Shown here: positions 23,701-34,762 of the stretch, one piece after another
How positions within the stretch are numbered: the first letter of the stretch is position 1
Layout of the letters: the number at the start of each line of letters is the position of its first letter
Assembly (NCBI RefSeq): GCF_001649575.2
Contig: NC_051433.1
Coordinates: 22,102,710-22,166,709, forward strand
Direction: 5' to 3'
Length of the DNA stretch: 64,000 nucleotides
From: Kryptolebias marmoratus
Lineage: Eukaryota; Chordata; Actinopteri; Cyprinodontiformes; Rivulidae
Program-made: the position numbers and the translations under genes
The notes under the pieces: generated by a model
What the model was told of the DNA's origin: nothing
The model's database searches: none
What the model saw: the letters and a program-made list of their open reading frames with translations, nothing else

Positions 23701-26173
23701 AACATTGAGCTGCAAAGCCAGCTTACTTTTTGACACGTCGACCCTTTCGGCTCTGTTACTACCTCGCTTTGCGGCACAAAGGAGCATCGGGGGGGGGGGG
23801 GTTCATTTAGGCTTCAGTTCATTTAGAAATCACACAGCGGCGGCCAGAAGGCATCTAAGTCCTGGCCTGAAACGTAATGTGAAAGCCCCCTAAGTTTATT
23901 TTAGAAACCTTGTTTAATCATGTTAAATAATTGTCTAACATAAGTAAGAGCCTGCTCCTGTGTCCCTGGCAGCCCACACCAGCCTGACAGAAACCTGAGA
24001 AGGATACAGAACGATGACTCTCGTTAGGTCAGGCAGGGCCCTCTACGGATGGCAACTAACAACACAGAGCTTGTTTTAACAAATTTAATCTATCGATGGA
24101 AGAAAATGACACAGTCAGTCTACAATGTCATACTTTCCCCGCCTTTTTCATCCTGCTGCAATAAAAATCATTTTGAAATACTTTTTCTGGGAGCAACCTA
24201 TTAACTAACGTGACTGTGCTCATATTATTCTCCCAACTGCTCCCAGTAAGGTTCAGTGTTTTGGCTCGAGGTGTTTCCTGTCAGGGGATCTGGTTTGGTG
24301 TCAAACTCTACAGACAGCTCCAGCTCATATAAACACATTTCTTTTTTTATACGGCGGATATAAAACGTCACACCGCTTTTGGAAGGTTTGTAAAGTAAGG
24401 AAACCAGTCCATTAAAAAATCATTGTCAAAACTTCTTCCACTTTGTTTATAAATGCAATAAGTGGGTTGCATAAGTGTGCACGCCCTTTAACTATTAATA
24501 GTTGATGCACCTTTCTGATTTCTGACTTCGTTCTTGTTGGGAGCCGTCAATTAAAGTGAATTTGATGAACCTGAAAGTAGGTTTCGGCCGTCGCATAACG
24601 ACTGACATTTACTTGGCCACGTCCTACACAAAAGTCATAGTTCACGAAGAGCTCACGAAACATCAGAAGGGTCTGATTGTTAAAAGAAAATCAGACGAGT
24701 GATTTCCCTGTAGGACCTTCGAGCAACAAGTGGTGCAAAACAGAGGAAACTTGATTCAGCTTGGCTCAAATTTGTATTCAGTTGAGTTTTTCTTTTTTTT
24801 TAGCAGATAAAGAGCTTTATGTGTTAATACTCTCAAATATGTTAAGCTCACTTTGGGTATTTTGTTTAGTCTTGTTAGTCAGAGGGCCAAGACCAAAGTG
24901 GATCGGGGTCAAAAATGTCATTGAAGTTTTTGAAAATGCTATCTTATAGACTTCACGTTTCCATGACAACAGGGTTTACATAGAATTCTGTGGCTATTGG
25001 AAAGCCCCAAATAGCAGCAGCAGCTAGCTGTAGCACTTGTCATGCAGCCTGGGGCCCTTCAGGCGGGGATATCATCGGCTGTGTAAAGTGAAACTGATTG
25101 TGATGCAAAGGTTTATAAAATAACGACTGAAATGTTTTTGAGGCTGGAGCTGTTTTAAGACGGCAGCAATCCACTGTGGTCACAGCCCCACTCGGACTAG
25201 CCGTTAGCTCATCAGTCTGGTCAGAATTCACCTCCTATCGGGAAACGTATTAATTGCTCGTAGCCTTTCCACGGAGCCACGCTTGAAAAGATACGAAAAA
25301 TTCCTTTTAAGATCATTTCCCATCTTAGTTGGGCAACCTTTGGCTTTTTTTATGATCTCGCTGATCCTTGGTGTGGAATCTGAAGGAGAAACTCATACAG
25401 TGCCTAGAAGAAGTATTACTTCACCCCCTTGGATGTTTTTTCCTTTTCTTGCCGTCATAAATCAATCATGGTCAATAGAAATTGGCTTCTTTGACAAAAA
25501 AGAAATCTTTCGACAAGGGCCAGCTGCTGAGAAGCGCTTCACCGGGGAGTCTTCCACATCCCGTTTGATGAACTCTAGTCGAGATTTAATCTGAGTTTTC
25601 TTCAACAGAGTCTCTGTTTGTCACTCTCCCATAAAGCTCAGACAGGTGAAGAACCAGGACAACAGACCTGCTGAAGCCTGGACCTCCTTCAGAGAGCTCA
25701 CAGGTGTCTCGGTGGTCTCTCTCACTCTTCTCCTTCTTCATGATCACTCAGTTTGTGAGGACAGCCTGCTCTTGGTAGAGTTACACACGTCCCATATTCC
25801 TTCCATCTCTTGATGGACTTAACAGAACTCCTGGGGATGTTTAGGATCTTGGAAATCATTTTGTATCCATCCCCAGACTTGTACTTTTCAATAATCGTTA
25901 CTCTGAGTTGACTTTTTTTTAATCCCACAGATGAGAAATGTTTACACACCCAGTTGACATGCTCGGCCTATCCTTGAAACACCTTGTTTGTTTTTTTTTA
26001 TCTTTCAGGGATCAGGACCAGGTTCCTCCCTGACTGGTGGGGCTGGTTCATCGGGGTCCAGGCCCAGCCGGCAGTGCATCACGCGCGTCAATCTCAGGGA
26101 CCTGCTTTTCTGCTTGGAGAACGAGAGATTCACCAGTCGCTCCCATTTCCTCTACAAGGGCTTTCTCAAATAG
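12583..26173 (+). CDS. taf4: TFIID subunit TAF4 (16 exons)
   Basis: General transcription factor subunit in the nucleus; it pairs with TAF12 through a histone fold and recruits activators. Exons: 12583-12709, 13024-13719, 14637-14770, 15278-15397, 17827-17916, 18083-18205, 18354-18443, 18552-18782, 20197-20338, 20419-20521, 20619-20788, 20871-21001, 21209-21334, 22850-22906, 23007-23129, 26009-26173. Phases agree and give 875 residues, shorter than the human protein (about 1085), mostly in the low-complexity N-terminal half. Seen: the N-terminal LLDELF...SVESQL block, a Gly run from (GGC)n near 13226-13247, GMVLVRSE, the TAFH domain (ENVKKCKNFLSTLIKLASS, about 390-475), DDDINDVASMAGVNLSEES starting the histone-fold/C-terminal region (about 620), a charged coiled segment (EKQRKEEQEREILLKAAK), the NLS-like KKRK (806-809) and a conserved end (TRVNLRDLLFCLENER). 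The exon 1/2 junction is the least certain: the two parts lie in different frames, joined here by a 314-bp GT-AG intron. Confidence 0.92.
14955..15263 (+). repeat. Dispersed repeat family A copy
   Basis: In taf4 intron 3. It begins near 'gtgaaactttcagaaagtaa' and contains 'acagatattcagctaaaatt' and 'aacgactacaactctgtaa', the recurring words of the ~300-440 bp repeat found through the window. No reading frame of note. Confidence 0.8.
15497..16162. mobile_element. Non-autonomous DNA element with imperfect terminal inverted repeats
   Basis: In taf4 intron 4. The left end 'aggctcgttcccaatactcg' and the right end (reverse complement 'aggcccggtcccgatagtcg') match at most positions. The ~665-bp interior has no transposase. 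I could not assign a superfamily, and no clear target duplication was found. Confidence 0.6.
16387..16830 (-). repeat. Dispersed repeat family A, near full-length inverted copy
   Basis: Starts with 'ttccttgaaggaat' (16404-16417 region) next to 'aaaggcctatc' and ends with 'gagatattttgctaacag', the two ends of the family in reverse order. About 440 bp, the most complete single copy seen. Confidence 0.8.
17380..17755 (+). repeat. Dispersed repeat family A copy
   Basis: Runs from 'atctcatgaaccacttgac' through 'tttgaccaaaacggctacaa' to 'ttcaaggaatgttaggcc', so both family ends are present. It sits in the same taf4 intron as the inverted copy at 16387-16830. Confidence 0.8.
17748..17780 (+). repeat. 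(TTA)n microsatellite
   Basis: About ten trinucleotide units directly following the family A repeat end. Confidence 0.9.
19393..19425. repeat. 33-bp near-perfect palindrome
   Basis: 'taatagcaag' and 'cttgctatta' flank a centre that is itself almost self-complementary, with one mismatched pair. It lies in AT-rich DNA of taf4 intron 8. Confidence 0.8.
19862..20169. mobile_element. MITE with 'ctagg-ctgca' terminal repeats
   Basis: The left end 'ctaggcctgcacggtatatt' and right end 'catgcagccctag' are inverted versions of each other. The ~308-bp interior is AT-rich with no gene. A second left half of the same type is at about 61327-61480. It ends 27 bp before taf4 exon 9. Confidence 0.6.
22976..23004 (+). 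repeat. (GT)n tract at a 3' splice site
   Basis: A GT-rich run ends in the AG acceptor of the taf4 exon starting at 23007, replacing a normal pyrimidine tract. Confidence 0.8.
24430..24700 (+). mobile_element. Probable Tc1-like terminal fragment
   Basis: The phrase 'gcataagtgtgcacgccctt', followed by 'gttgatgcacctttctgatt', resembles the outer part of teleost Tc1-like elements. In taf4 intron 15. No transposase residues were read here. Confidence 0.4.
24885..25250. repeat. Dispersed repeat family B copy
   Basis: Shares 'ggccaagaccaaagtggat' and 'agctcatcagtctggtcaga' with 44702-45025 in the same order and orientation. Unclassified; no gene. Confidence 0.65.
25398..25955 (-). pseudogene. Tc1-like element with N-terminal transposase relic
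   Basis: On the minus strand (25949-25722) the reading shows YKSGDGYKMISKILNIP, then RSSVKSIKRWKEYGT and LPRAGCPHKLS, the paired-like helix-turn-helix of Tc1 transposases. The left end 'acagtgcctagaagaagta' near 25398 looks like a Tc1 terminal repeat. The catalytic part is absent or decayed. It lies in the last taf4 intron, ending about 50 bp before the final exon. Confidence 0.75.
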
Positions 26174-26799
26174 GCTTGATGTCAGGGAGAGGAGGAGGAG
26201 ACGAAAGGAACAGACAGAGGATTGGAGGGGAGGAGAGTGAGTGTGTGCGAGTGTGTGCGTGTGTGTGTAGGGCGGGTGACGATGTGTGTGGAGAGACCAA
26301 TCACTCCCACCACAAAGATTGTATGCGGCTCCTTTAAGTGAAGAGGAGGAGAACGTCAAGCATCAAAAAGATAACCTGAACTAGCCATACTTGAAGGCCT
26401 CTCTACCTCCCTCTTCAAATAACGCCTCTTTTCTTTCAGAGCTAACGGCCCTTTATTTAACCCGTGCAACTTCTTTTTCAAGATGGTGCAGAAATGAATC
26501 ATGTGTTTTCTGACAAGGTCTTTTTGTGTGTGTGAACAAATGACATAATGTACAGTTGTGCACTGTATTATAGTATGGTTTATTTTTGGAATATTTGTAT
26601 GCAAAATTGGCTTTAAAGCTACAAAAATCACTTGTTTTATTAGACCACCAATTACAGCTCCGATTCCACTAAGGTTAGCATGTTGTGGAAATTGTAAAAA
26701 AAAACGAATCTGCAAATTTCATGCACCCCTATTTTATTCACTAAGGAGCATAGTAAACGTATCGAAATGTTTGAACTAATACTTTGTACCATAATTAGG

Positions 26800-28050
26800 A
26801 AAAAAAAAGAGGTAATTTTAATTTGATGGCAGCAATACTTCTCAAAAAAGTGGGGACAGGTCCACGTTTCCCACTGTGAGACGTCCCCTCTTGTCTGTAA
26901 ACATCTAGGAGCTGAGGAGAGCAGCTGCCGGAGGTTTTGGAGGGAATCTTGTCCCATTCTTTCCTGATGTAGGACTCTGGCTGTTCGACAGTCCTAAGTC
27001 TTCTTTGGTGAGAGGTCTGGACTTCAGGCGGGTCAGTTCAGCACCTGGACTCCTCTCCTGCAGAGCCAAGCTGCTGGAATGGATGCAGTCTGCAGTTCAT
27101 CACTGTCCTGCTGAAAGATGAAAAGCCTTCCCTGAAAAACACTAAAACCTGTTCTAAAACCTGTATATACTTTTCTGCACTGATGGTGGCTTTCCAGATG
27201 TGTAAGCTGCCCTTATCACTGGCACTAATGCACCCCCATACCATCAGAGAGGCAGGCTTTTGAACTGTGTGCTGATAACAGGCTGGATGGTTCCTCTCCT
27301 CTTTAGTACACGGCATCTGTGGTTTTCAAAACGAACTTCAAATTTTTATTTGTCTGACCAGAGAACAGTTTTTTGTCTCAGTCCATTTTAAATGAGCTTT
27401 GGTCCAGAGAAGATGGCAGCATTTCTGGATGGTGTTCATATTTGGCTTCTTCTTTGCCTGATAGAGCTTTAACCTGCATTTATGAACAGGGCAGTGAACT
27501 GTGTTTAGAGTCAGTGATGTGTGGACGTGTTCCTGAGGCCATGCAGTGATGTCCAGAACAGAATCAGACCTGCTTTTAATGCAGAGCTTCCTGAGGGCCT
27601 GAAGATCACGACCTTCCAACATTGACCTTTGACCTCAGAGATTTCTACAGATTCTTGAATTCTTTTGGTGATATTGTGGACTGTAGATGAGGGGATACTC
27701 AAAAGTCTTCCCAATTGTCCGTTGGGGAACATAATTCTGATATAGTTTCACTATTTACTCCTGAGAGACTCGGCCTTTTTTACACCCACTCCTTTTATTG
27801 ACCTGCTGCCAATGAACCTAATTAGTTGCAAAATGCTCCTCTAAGCTGTTTCTTATTCATACCACTTTTTCTTTATTCAGATGTGTTGCTACCATCAGAT
27901 TCAAAAATTTACCTTAAAATACTACAAGTTCTTAGTTTAAACATTCGATCTGTTTACTTTGTTTCATTGTGAATCAAGAATTGGTTTATAGCATTCTGTT
28001 TTTATTTACATTTCACACAGCGTCCCAACGTTTTGGGGATTTGGACCCGT
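26800..28050 (-). pseudogene. Tc1/mariner transposase relic, frameshifted
   Basis: Read on the minus strand from 27732 down to 27038 in three frames. It starts with a helix-turn-helix (SIPSSTVHNITKRIQES), then a linker/catalytic start (GRDLQALRKLCIKSRS, CRLKLYQAKKKPN), then KPASLMVWGCISASDKG and AEKYIQVLEQ near the second catalytic Asp region. The right end keeps 'cgtcccaacgttttgggg', like the terminal repeats at 3672-3791. Frameshifts and a lost C-terminal end make it inactive. Confidence 0.8.
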
Positions 28051-28736
28051 ACTTTAATGAGACGATGACGTACTCATTTTGTTTTTCTGACAGCTGAATC
28101 ATCTGAAGTCTAAACTGTGCATCGTACTGAGTTGCCTTCCTAACTATGAATAAGCCATACAGCCACGCAATTAACCCTGCTGTAACCCACGGAGCCGTCT
28201 GAAAACCCGTCAGCGTATTTATTTGCTAAATTCACACTTAAATTAATGTCTAGCTATTTATTTATTATTATTATTATTTTGTGACACAGCGATTGTTTCC
28301 CGTTGCTTAAGTCTCAAACTAAATGTGCGTTTTTTTTTACCAGCGTAGGACATGTTTGAGTTGAGTTAGTTTTAGATTTCGGCAGGTGCAGACAGGCTTA
28401 TTTTAGTATTATTTTTTTTTGAAATCTGTCACTTTGTTCCACTGAAATTAGTTTTAGACGTGTTGATTTCTGAAAAAACGTAGAACTCTTTAAGGCTCTT
28501 CTAACCTGTGTTGCTATACCAAACATACATTTACATAAAACTATTTTTGTAGCGTCCCTCCTGCTCTTCTAACGATGACTGACAATGTCCTCCAATCATT
28601 TCCTGACCTGCTACAGGAACAGCCCTTTAGCTTTTTTAGCACGAACGACCTAAGAAACTGGAGTTTCTTCCTGTATATTTGTAAATGTTTCACCTAAAGT
28701 TTTACACACGGTTTTGTATAGAATGAAGACTTTATG

Positions 28737-28742
28737 AATAAA
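28737..28742 (+). terminator. taf4: Candidate taf4 poly(A) signal (AATAAA)
   Basis: AATAAA within 'tatgaataaagaaaa', the first canonical hexamer downstream of the taf4 stop on the plus strand. Confidence 0.5.
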
Positions 28743-28860
28743 GAAAAAAAGAAAAATCACATTTTCTCTATTGAAAAGTTTGAATAAATGATGATTTTGC
28801 AGCAGCTGGTTAAGTCTTTTCTTTTCGAGATTTCAGGGAGCGTGTTAGGTTCGTGTTGAG

Positions 28861-28874
28861 CCACTAGAGGGCAG
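28861..28874 (+). promoter_or_regulatory. CTCF-like site CCACTAGAGGGCAG
   Basis: Fits the 14-bp vertebrate CTCF core CCASYAGRKGGCRS at every position. It lies 120 bp past the taf4 poly(A) signal, between the taf4 and cdh4 domains. Confidence 0.6.
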
Positions 28875-29328
28875 CATGTGCACGTGCGTGTTGGCTCTGT
28901 GCAGGTTCGGGCATGAATGAGCGTACGCTACCTGTTCCCACACAATTCCACTTAAAATCTGGAACATCTGCGGGAGCACCTGTGGTCCGCTCTGCGTATC
29001 CTCCGGGTCTGTGCAGACATCTTTGAAGCTCCTGTGAGCACATCACTCAGCTCTCGAACCAAAAAATGAATCCGTGCCCGCAGTCTGTCTGCTTCTTTGT
29101 TGAGCTGTCTTGTTTGAGTCTGTCCCCATTATCAGCCGGCGCACAGTTTACCGGCAGCACCTGTCACATCAGCTGCTAACATTCACCATCAACCACTGGC
29201 TGCTAATGATTCGGCTCCTCTTTCACCGGAACAGCAGCCTGATGGTCCAATCTCCACTGTCCAGAAGGGAACAATATCTGGAGGAGACTGGCTAATATTT
29301 GGTTTTCCCTTCTACTAAGATACGAGAG

Positions 29329-29342
29329 CCACTAGGTGGCAA
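29329..29342 (+). promoter_or_regulatory. Second CTCF-like site CCACTAGGTGGCAA
   Basis: Fits 13 of 14 core positions in the same orientation as the site at 28861. No gene lies between the two. Confidence 0.5.
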
Positions 29343-29427
29343 TAGCTCATTCTTACTTAAAGTGATTGTTGAACACTTTGAGCTTCCTTTTCATTGCCTG
29401 AAGGTGGAGCGGCGACAATGTTTGCTT

Positions 29428-30425
29428 GCCTCTGTCTGTTAGCAAAATATCTCATGAACCGCTGGATGGATCTTAATGAAACTCTCAGACAGGAATCAGT
29501 GGAAGCCCATCTACGACTGATTAACCTTTGGAGTCAACCCCATTCAAGATGGCTGCCACAGCTAAGCAACCTTACCAAACACAACAATGGTTGTAAGTCA
29601 GTTAACATTACAGATATTGAGATAAAATCTAATGTGGTAGTAGCTGAGAGTTGTCCCCAACACATACTCTAAGCACAAACTGATTGCAAGAGATATGTTT
29701 GTAAAGCATTGCCATTAACTTCTGGAGTTAACTGAGCGTGTCCGTTAGCTAAATATCTGTTAAACCAAAGGACAAATTGACAAAGTGACCATTGGGTAAA
29801 CATTTATAACTGATTAACTTTTGGAGTCAGCTGAATTCAAGATGGCTGCCACAGGCAACCGACAGCAGGAAACACAAAAATGTCTCTAATTCAGCTGTAG
29901 TCACAGATATTGAGCTAAAATTTGATGTGGTAGTAGCCGAGCATGATCCCCAATGCGTACTATAAGCACTACACCTCGAGATGTATTTTTTTTCCTAAAA
30001 CTTTGGGATTAACTCTTAATGTTAACCCTTTTTGTCTGTTAACAGAACATCTCATGAACCACTGGACGGATTTGAACGAAACTCTCACAAAGTAATCACT
30101 GAATGAACATCTACAGGGGATTAACTTTTGAAGTCAACTCACTTTAAGACGGCCACCTCAACTAATCAACATTAGACACAAAAATGCCTAAAACTCTATA
30201 TTTTGAAATTTTGTGGTGTAGTAGCTGAGGGTTAAACTCAACAAACTGTTTGGCATCTTGCAAGATCCCATAATATTCACTGAGATCGAGCACATAGGGT
30301 ATTTTCAAGGTTTGACCAAAACGGCTACAACTCCACTCCCTTCTCAACCTGAGATGATGTTTGAATGCTGAAAGGTGCGGGGCAATTTGCACTCATTTAA
30401 GAAGTGCAAATTGCCTTTAATCCTT
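29428..30425 (+). repeat. Tandem trimer of dispersed repeat family A
   Basis: Three partial units with a period of about 295-305 bp; equivalent AAGATGGC-like words fall at 29546, 29839 and 30146. Each unit has 'ctcatgaaccactgga', 'acagatattgagataaaat' and 'gtagtagctgag' words or variants. There is no coding content. Confidence 0.8.
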
Positions 30426-30524
30426 TTATTTTTGAAGCATTTGGTTCAAAGTAGCAGTCCTTCTTCTCGATCCAGTCTGCGTGGCGATCCCTGCATCGTG
30501 CCGCTGTAAGACAACAAAAACCAG

Positions 30525-30526
<2 letters not shown>

Positions 30527-30561
<35 letters not shown>

Positions 30562-30567
30562 GGGGGG
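30527..30567 (+). repeat. (GT)n microsatellite followed by a G run
   Basis: About sixteen GT units, then nine or so G residues. Confidence 0.9.
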
Positions 30568-30873
30568 CTTTCAGTTGTGAGAACATAGTCAGCGAGGCCT
30601 GACAGTCTCTCATGGTGTCCCTGTCTGGTGGCAGCGGTGATCCAGGTAAGGCCTTGCCCCTTGTGTCTCGACCCAATCCAATATTTTTCCTGGTAATCCT
30701 CCTTCCACTCCTCAACTCTGCTGCTCTTTCAGAGTTAAGTCCACATAAGCTCCCACTTGAGTGCCAGAGGCAGAGGCAACAACAAGGATGGCGCGGTTGC
30801 CTAGCGACGCCTCAGTCGCTGCACCTGAGGGTGTTGGGTAAACACCGTGAGGCTGCCAGAGGGAAGAGGAGTA

Positions 30874-31261
30874 TGGGGCGCCGTTTGTAAAGGAGCTTGT
30901 GCTAAAAATTCATGCCTAAATTTTGTCACATTTAGCTTCAAACACTGTTTAAAAATGTAGTGTTGATTTTCTGATGTCACTTTTTACAACATTTAGCTAG
31001 TTACATGTAATTGTTACAGCTACATACTAAATATAAATCTAAATGCTAAATGTTAAATCTAAATGTTGTAAAAAGTGACATCAGAAAATCAACACTACAT
31101 TTTTAAACAGTGTTTGAAGCTAAATGTGACAAAATTCAGGCATGAATTTTTAGCAGAAGCTAAATGTGACAAAATTTAGGCATGAATTTGTAGCAGAAGC
31201 TAAATGTGACAAAATTTAGGCATGAATTTTTAGCACAAGCTCCTTTACAAACGGCACCCCA
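30874..31261. mobile_element. TA-flanked palindromic MITE with tandem-expanded arm
   Basis: Ends TGGGGCGCCG and CGGCACCCCA are inverted and flanked by TA on both sides, as for Tc1/mariner-type MITEs. The arms pair over about 125 bp. The right arm has three 40-bp units (31116-31155, 31156-31195, 31196-31235) where the left has one. No open frame. Confidence 0.85.
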
Positions 31262-31390
31262 TAGAGGAGACGAGTGACATCACCGTTTCCCTTCCGTGAC
31301 ATTTATTACAAGAGGCTTTTATTCATTTCTTACAATCAGCGCGTCTGTTTCTGCTCTTGCCTCCGGGGTGAAATCATTAATGAAGTTTAA

Positions 31391-31430
31391 ACGTGTGTTT
31401 ACGTGTGTTTACGTGTGTTTACGTGCGTAT
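31391..31430 (+). repeat. 10-bp minisatellite (ACGTGTGTTT)n
   Basis: Three exact units followed by decayed GTGCGTGC repeats. Confidence 0.9.
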
Positions 31431-31479
31431 GTGCGTGCGTGCGCTCTTCTATACTTTTTGAAAGGCACTTTCGTCACAT

Positions 31480-32260
31480 CCTGAGATGGGCTTTGACTGA
31501 TCTGATAGTTCCCCTCAGCAGGGCGCTCCTCTTGCTCCTGCACGATAAATCTCTAATCTAAAAAGTCTGTCCTTGTTTGCTTTTACACAGGAGCTCATTT
31601 AAGCAGGAGGGCGAGGGCTGATGAAGGTGAGCTCCCTATAGCCTTGTAAATAATAGCGCTGAGATCTATTTTTATTTTTGGTATTACTCTGTAACCCGCT
31701 AAATTAAAAATCCCATTTGCCAGTCCCATTGTATTCACGCTGTGAGACAAATGCACGAGTAAAGTCAGCAAATCAGTTTGATTCCTTTCAACCCTTCCGT
31801 ACATAATGTTGATTAAGCTCTGAGCTTGTGAATAAAAGTCTCCTCGGAGGGACATGAGAATGTGATTGGGATGAAGCGATGTGGCACAATGTGATTCAGT
31901 CGCTGCACTTTATCATCCATTAGGATGCACAAATCCAGCAGCCTATAACCACTCTTTTTTTATTCTTAAATGAAAGAGAATGAGTTTTTCCAGCCACCCG
32001 GGAGGAATTAAACTCTGAAATCCAAAAAAGCAGCAACAGTTCATTAGTTTATCCCATTTCTGGTGCGTCTCTGCCCTTTTCCTACCCGGGTTAATGCTGA
32101 CTTTAGGACTCTTTTGTTATGGGTTGACCGGAGCACCCGGCTTTGGCCTGGAGATACTATAATAAGGCCAGTGTTTATGAGCGCTGCTGAAATGGGTTTG
32201 TAAGCGCCGCTGAACCTGTGAGGTATTGATGCTGGGGTTAATAGCCTGTTGGCCTCTTTA
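31480..32260. other. Repeat-poor intergenic block
   Basis: No recognised repeat and no convincing coding frame. The sequence has mixed composition and several short AT-rich homeodomain-like words. It could be conserved non-coding DNA, but only comparison can tell. Confidence 0.25.
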
Positions 32261-32699
32261 ATGGAGCTGAATCAGGCCAAGCAGCGGACAGTGTCAGCTC
32301 ACAGGAGGAGAGCATCTCCTCTTACAAAGTCATCTCGTGGACGAAGCAGGACACCGAAATGTGTTGTGGACACATCGGGCTCCACTGCAGGCGCAGCTTC
32401 AGCGTTTGGCAAATTGTTTCGCAGCGATCACAGCTCATACAGAAAGCTTTCGCTTTCTCAGAGGATCCGAAACGTCCTTAAATCATCACGCAAAACCAAA
32501 TTATTCGACAAAATCAATTTCAGAACATTTATTTTCTCAAGCTTCTGTGCCCGTTGCTTATTTTTAGAGTAAGTGGGACAAATGAGAGAGAAAAAACTGT
32601 CAGTTCATAATCTTTTGTTTAGCACTTTTAAATGGCTCAGTATTTCTGGACACAATTATAGTTAAATAAACAAGGATAATCAATAAGGATATGTCTTTT

Positions 32700-33570
32700 T
32701 AAATTTGAATTAAATTCAGTTTATTTATATATCGCCAGCTGATAAGAAAAAAATAGTCCAAACCATAAATCCATATCAGATCCAGATTTAAATCCAATTA
32801 CAGTGAATTCAATCCTGTTATTATACAATACGTTCACATACAGTACATTATAAAAAGGCCAATTAGTAAAATTTATCCAACAAAGCTGGCAGATTTAGTC
32901 TAATCTTCACTTTGTCACAATCTCCCATCCTGAGCAGCCTGTTGGTGACAGTGTAAAGAAATGACTCCCTTTTAACAGGAAGAAACCTCCATCAGAACCA
33001 GAACCAGAACCAGGCTCAGGATGAGCAGCCATCTGCTTCGACTGGCTGGGGTTTGAGAGGACAGGGAAGAGACACAGACAAACACAGAGTGACTGGTCCG
33101 GTTGTAGTTTCTATGGGAAGAAAAACAAAATAAAACAGATTAATGACAGCAATAACTGCATGTACAAACAAGGAGAGCAAAGAGAGTAAAGACAGCAGCA
33201 GAATGTGGTCAGTTTGTCCTCCAGCAGCCTTTAGCAGCATAACTAAAGGATAGCTGAGGAAACCCAACCCTAACTATAGGATTTATCAAAAAAGGAAAGT
33301 TTTAAGCCTGGTCTTAAAAGTAGACAGGGTGTCAGCCTCAGACAGAAACCAGAAGTTGGTTCCACAAGAGAGGAGCCTGAGAACCAAAAGCTCTGCCTCC
33401 TGTTCTACTTTTAGAAACTCTAGGAACCACGAGTAAACCTGCAGTCTGAGAGCAAAGTGCTGTTAGGAGAACATGGAACAATAAAATCTTTAATATAAGA
33501 TGGAGCTTGGCACTTTGAACTGCCTTGTTGCTGAAAAGTGCTATGTAAATAAATTTGACTTGACTTTGAC
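32700..33570 (+). repeat. Interspersed repeat family C copy
   Basis: Contains 'taacaggaagaaacctccat', 'gaaccaggctcaggatgag' and ends 'aagtgctatgtaaataaat', a familiar percomorph repeat type. An inverted relative is at 40740-41025. No gene. Confidence 0.7.
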
Positions 33571-33699
33571 TTGGTTGTTGAGAGCTTTGTATGTTAGTAG
33601 TAAGATTTTAAATTCTATTCTGAATTTGACAGGAAGCCAATGGAGAGAAGCTAAAACCGGAGAAGTGTTAGGATGTTAGGGTTTAAATGTCTTGTTTGT

Positions 33700-34440
33700 G
33701 ATTTGATTGTTGAAATATTGTATGTTTTTAAAGTCGCTGATGCACAAGCAGTGAAAACAGTGAAAATTTACCACATACAAAACAATAGGATTTTTGTGAA
33801 ACGAGTCAGAAGACTGAGCCTTCTTTGGAGCTCAGTTACATTTCACTAAGAAGCATCATTCAAAGTTTTAACAGGTTTACAGGAAGTTGGACTTTCTGTG
33901 ACTGAATTGACATTATACCTTTACCACCTTTTACACAAATGCAGTTTAAGTTCTATCATTTTCTTTTTTTATTCCTACAGTCTTTATGCTTGTTATGCTG
34001 TTTAACACGTCAGCATTTTATCAGCTTAGATTGTTCCCAAGGTAAGTCCCAAATTACTTTTGGGTTTTATAGAAGAAAGCTGATTATGTTGGAATTTCAG
34101 TCACTAGCTGCACTGGCAACCTTCAAAAACCCATCAGAATTGTGCTCAAAGGCCAAATGTACTTTATTTTTTGCCATTAAATGCAGAAAGGGACAGCACA
34201 AAACAAAACATGTTTAAAAGTTTCATACAAAGTGTGGCCTTAATAGGCTAAAAAAAAAGATAAAATACTAGAGTAAAATGTTTCTGGCTCTAAACAATAA
34301 TCTAGTTTTCAGTGTAACGTTTTTCATTACCTCTTGTATCTAATCAATGGTGAAAAAATCCTGAATATGCCATTTTTTTCATTCCAGAGGCCATATTTTC
34401 CCCATCTGATGGGCTCCCTTCTTATGTCTAATTGATTAGA
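33700..34440. other. Non-coding, nothing recognised
   Basis: AT-rich intergenic DNA. No exon, repeat family or RNA gene could be supported. Confidence 0.4.
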
Positions 34441-34442
34441 TC

Positions 34443-34560
34443 AGGGGTCTCCAACCCTCATCCTTGATTGCCACTATCCTGCATGTTTTACTTGTTTCCC
34501 TGCTCCAACACACCTGATTCAGTGGTTAAATTACCTCCAGGTTCCTGTTCACTATTTAAA
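34443..34560 (+). repeat. Left half of a hAT-type MITE
   Basis: Starts 'caggggtctccaaccctcat', the usual hAT end, then 'tttccctgctccaacacacc'. The matching right end is missing, so the copy is truncated. Confidence 0.6.
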
Positions 34561-34762
34561 CAAGGTTAAAACCATAAATGCTGCAGACACGCTGAGGAAA
34601 GCCCAGGGCTGAATCATGCCTGAATCCAGTTACTATGCTGGATTTTGAGGTCAGCACCTGTGAAATGGAAGCCATGTTTCTGTTTGCTCTTTGAAATCTG
34701 ATCAAATTAACCAACTTTTAATGCTGATATTCTATTTGTACAGCGAATGCTGTTATGCAGTG

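Larger units (their letters stand above)
26174..28760 (+). other. taf4: Probable taf4 3' UTR and downstream DNA
   Basis: The first clear AATAAA after the taf4 stop is at 28737-28742, so the 3' UTR may be about 2.6 kb. This stretch holds a GT/GC-rich simple run (about 26238-26270) and an antisense Tc1 relic. Shorter 3' ends using non-canonical signals cannot be excluded. Confidence 0.4.

Noticed and set aside
32249..32572. 107-codon frame in the intergenic region
   Set aside because: Basic, serine-rich, without homology I can recognise, splice support or codon signature.
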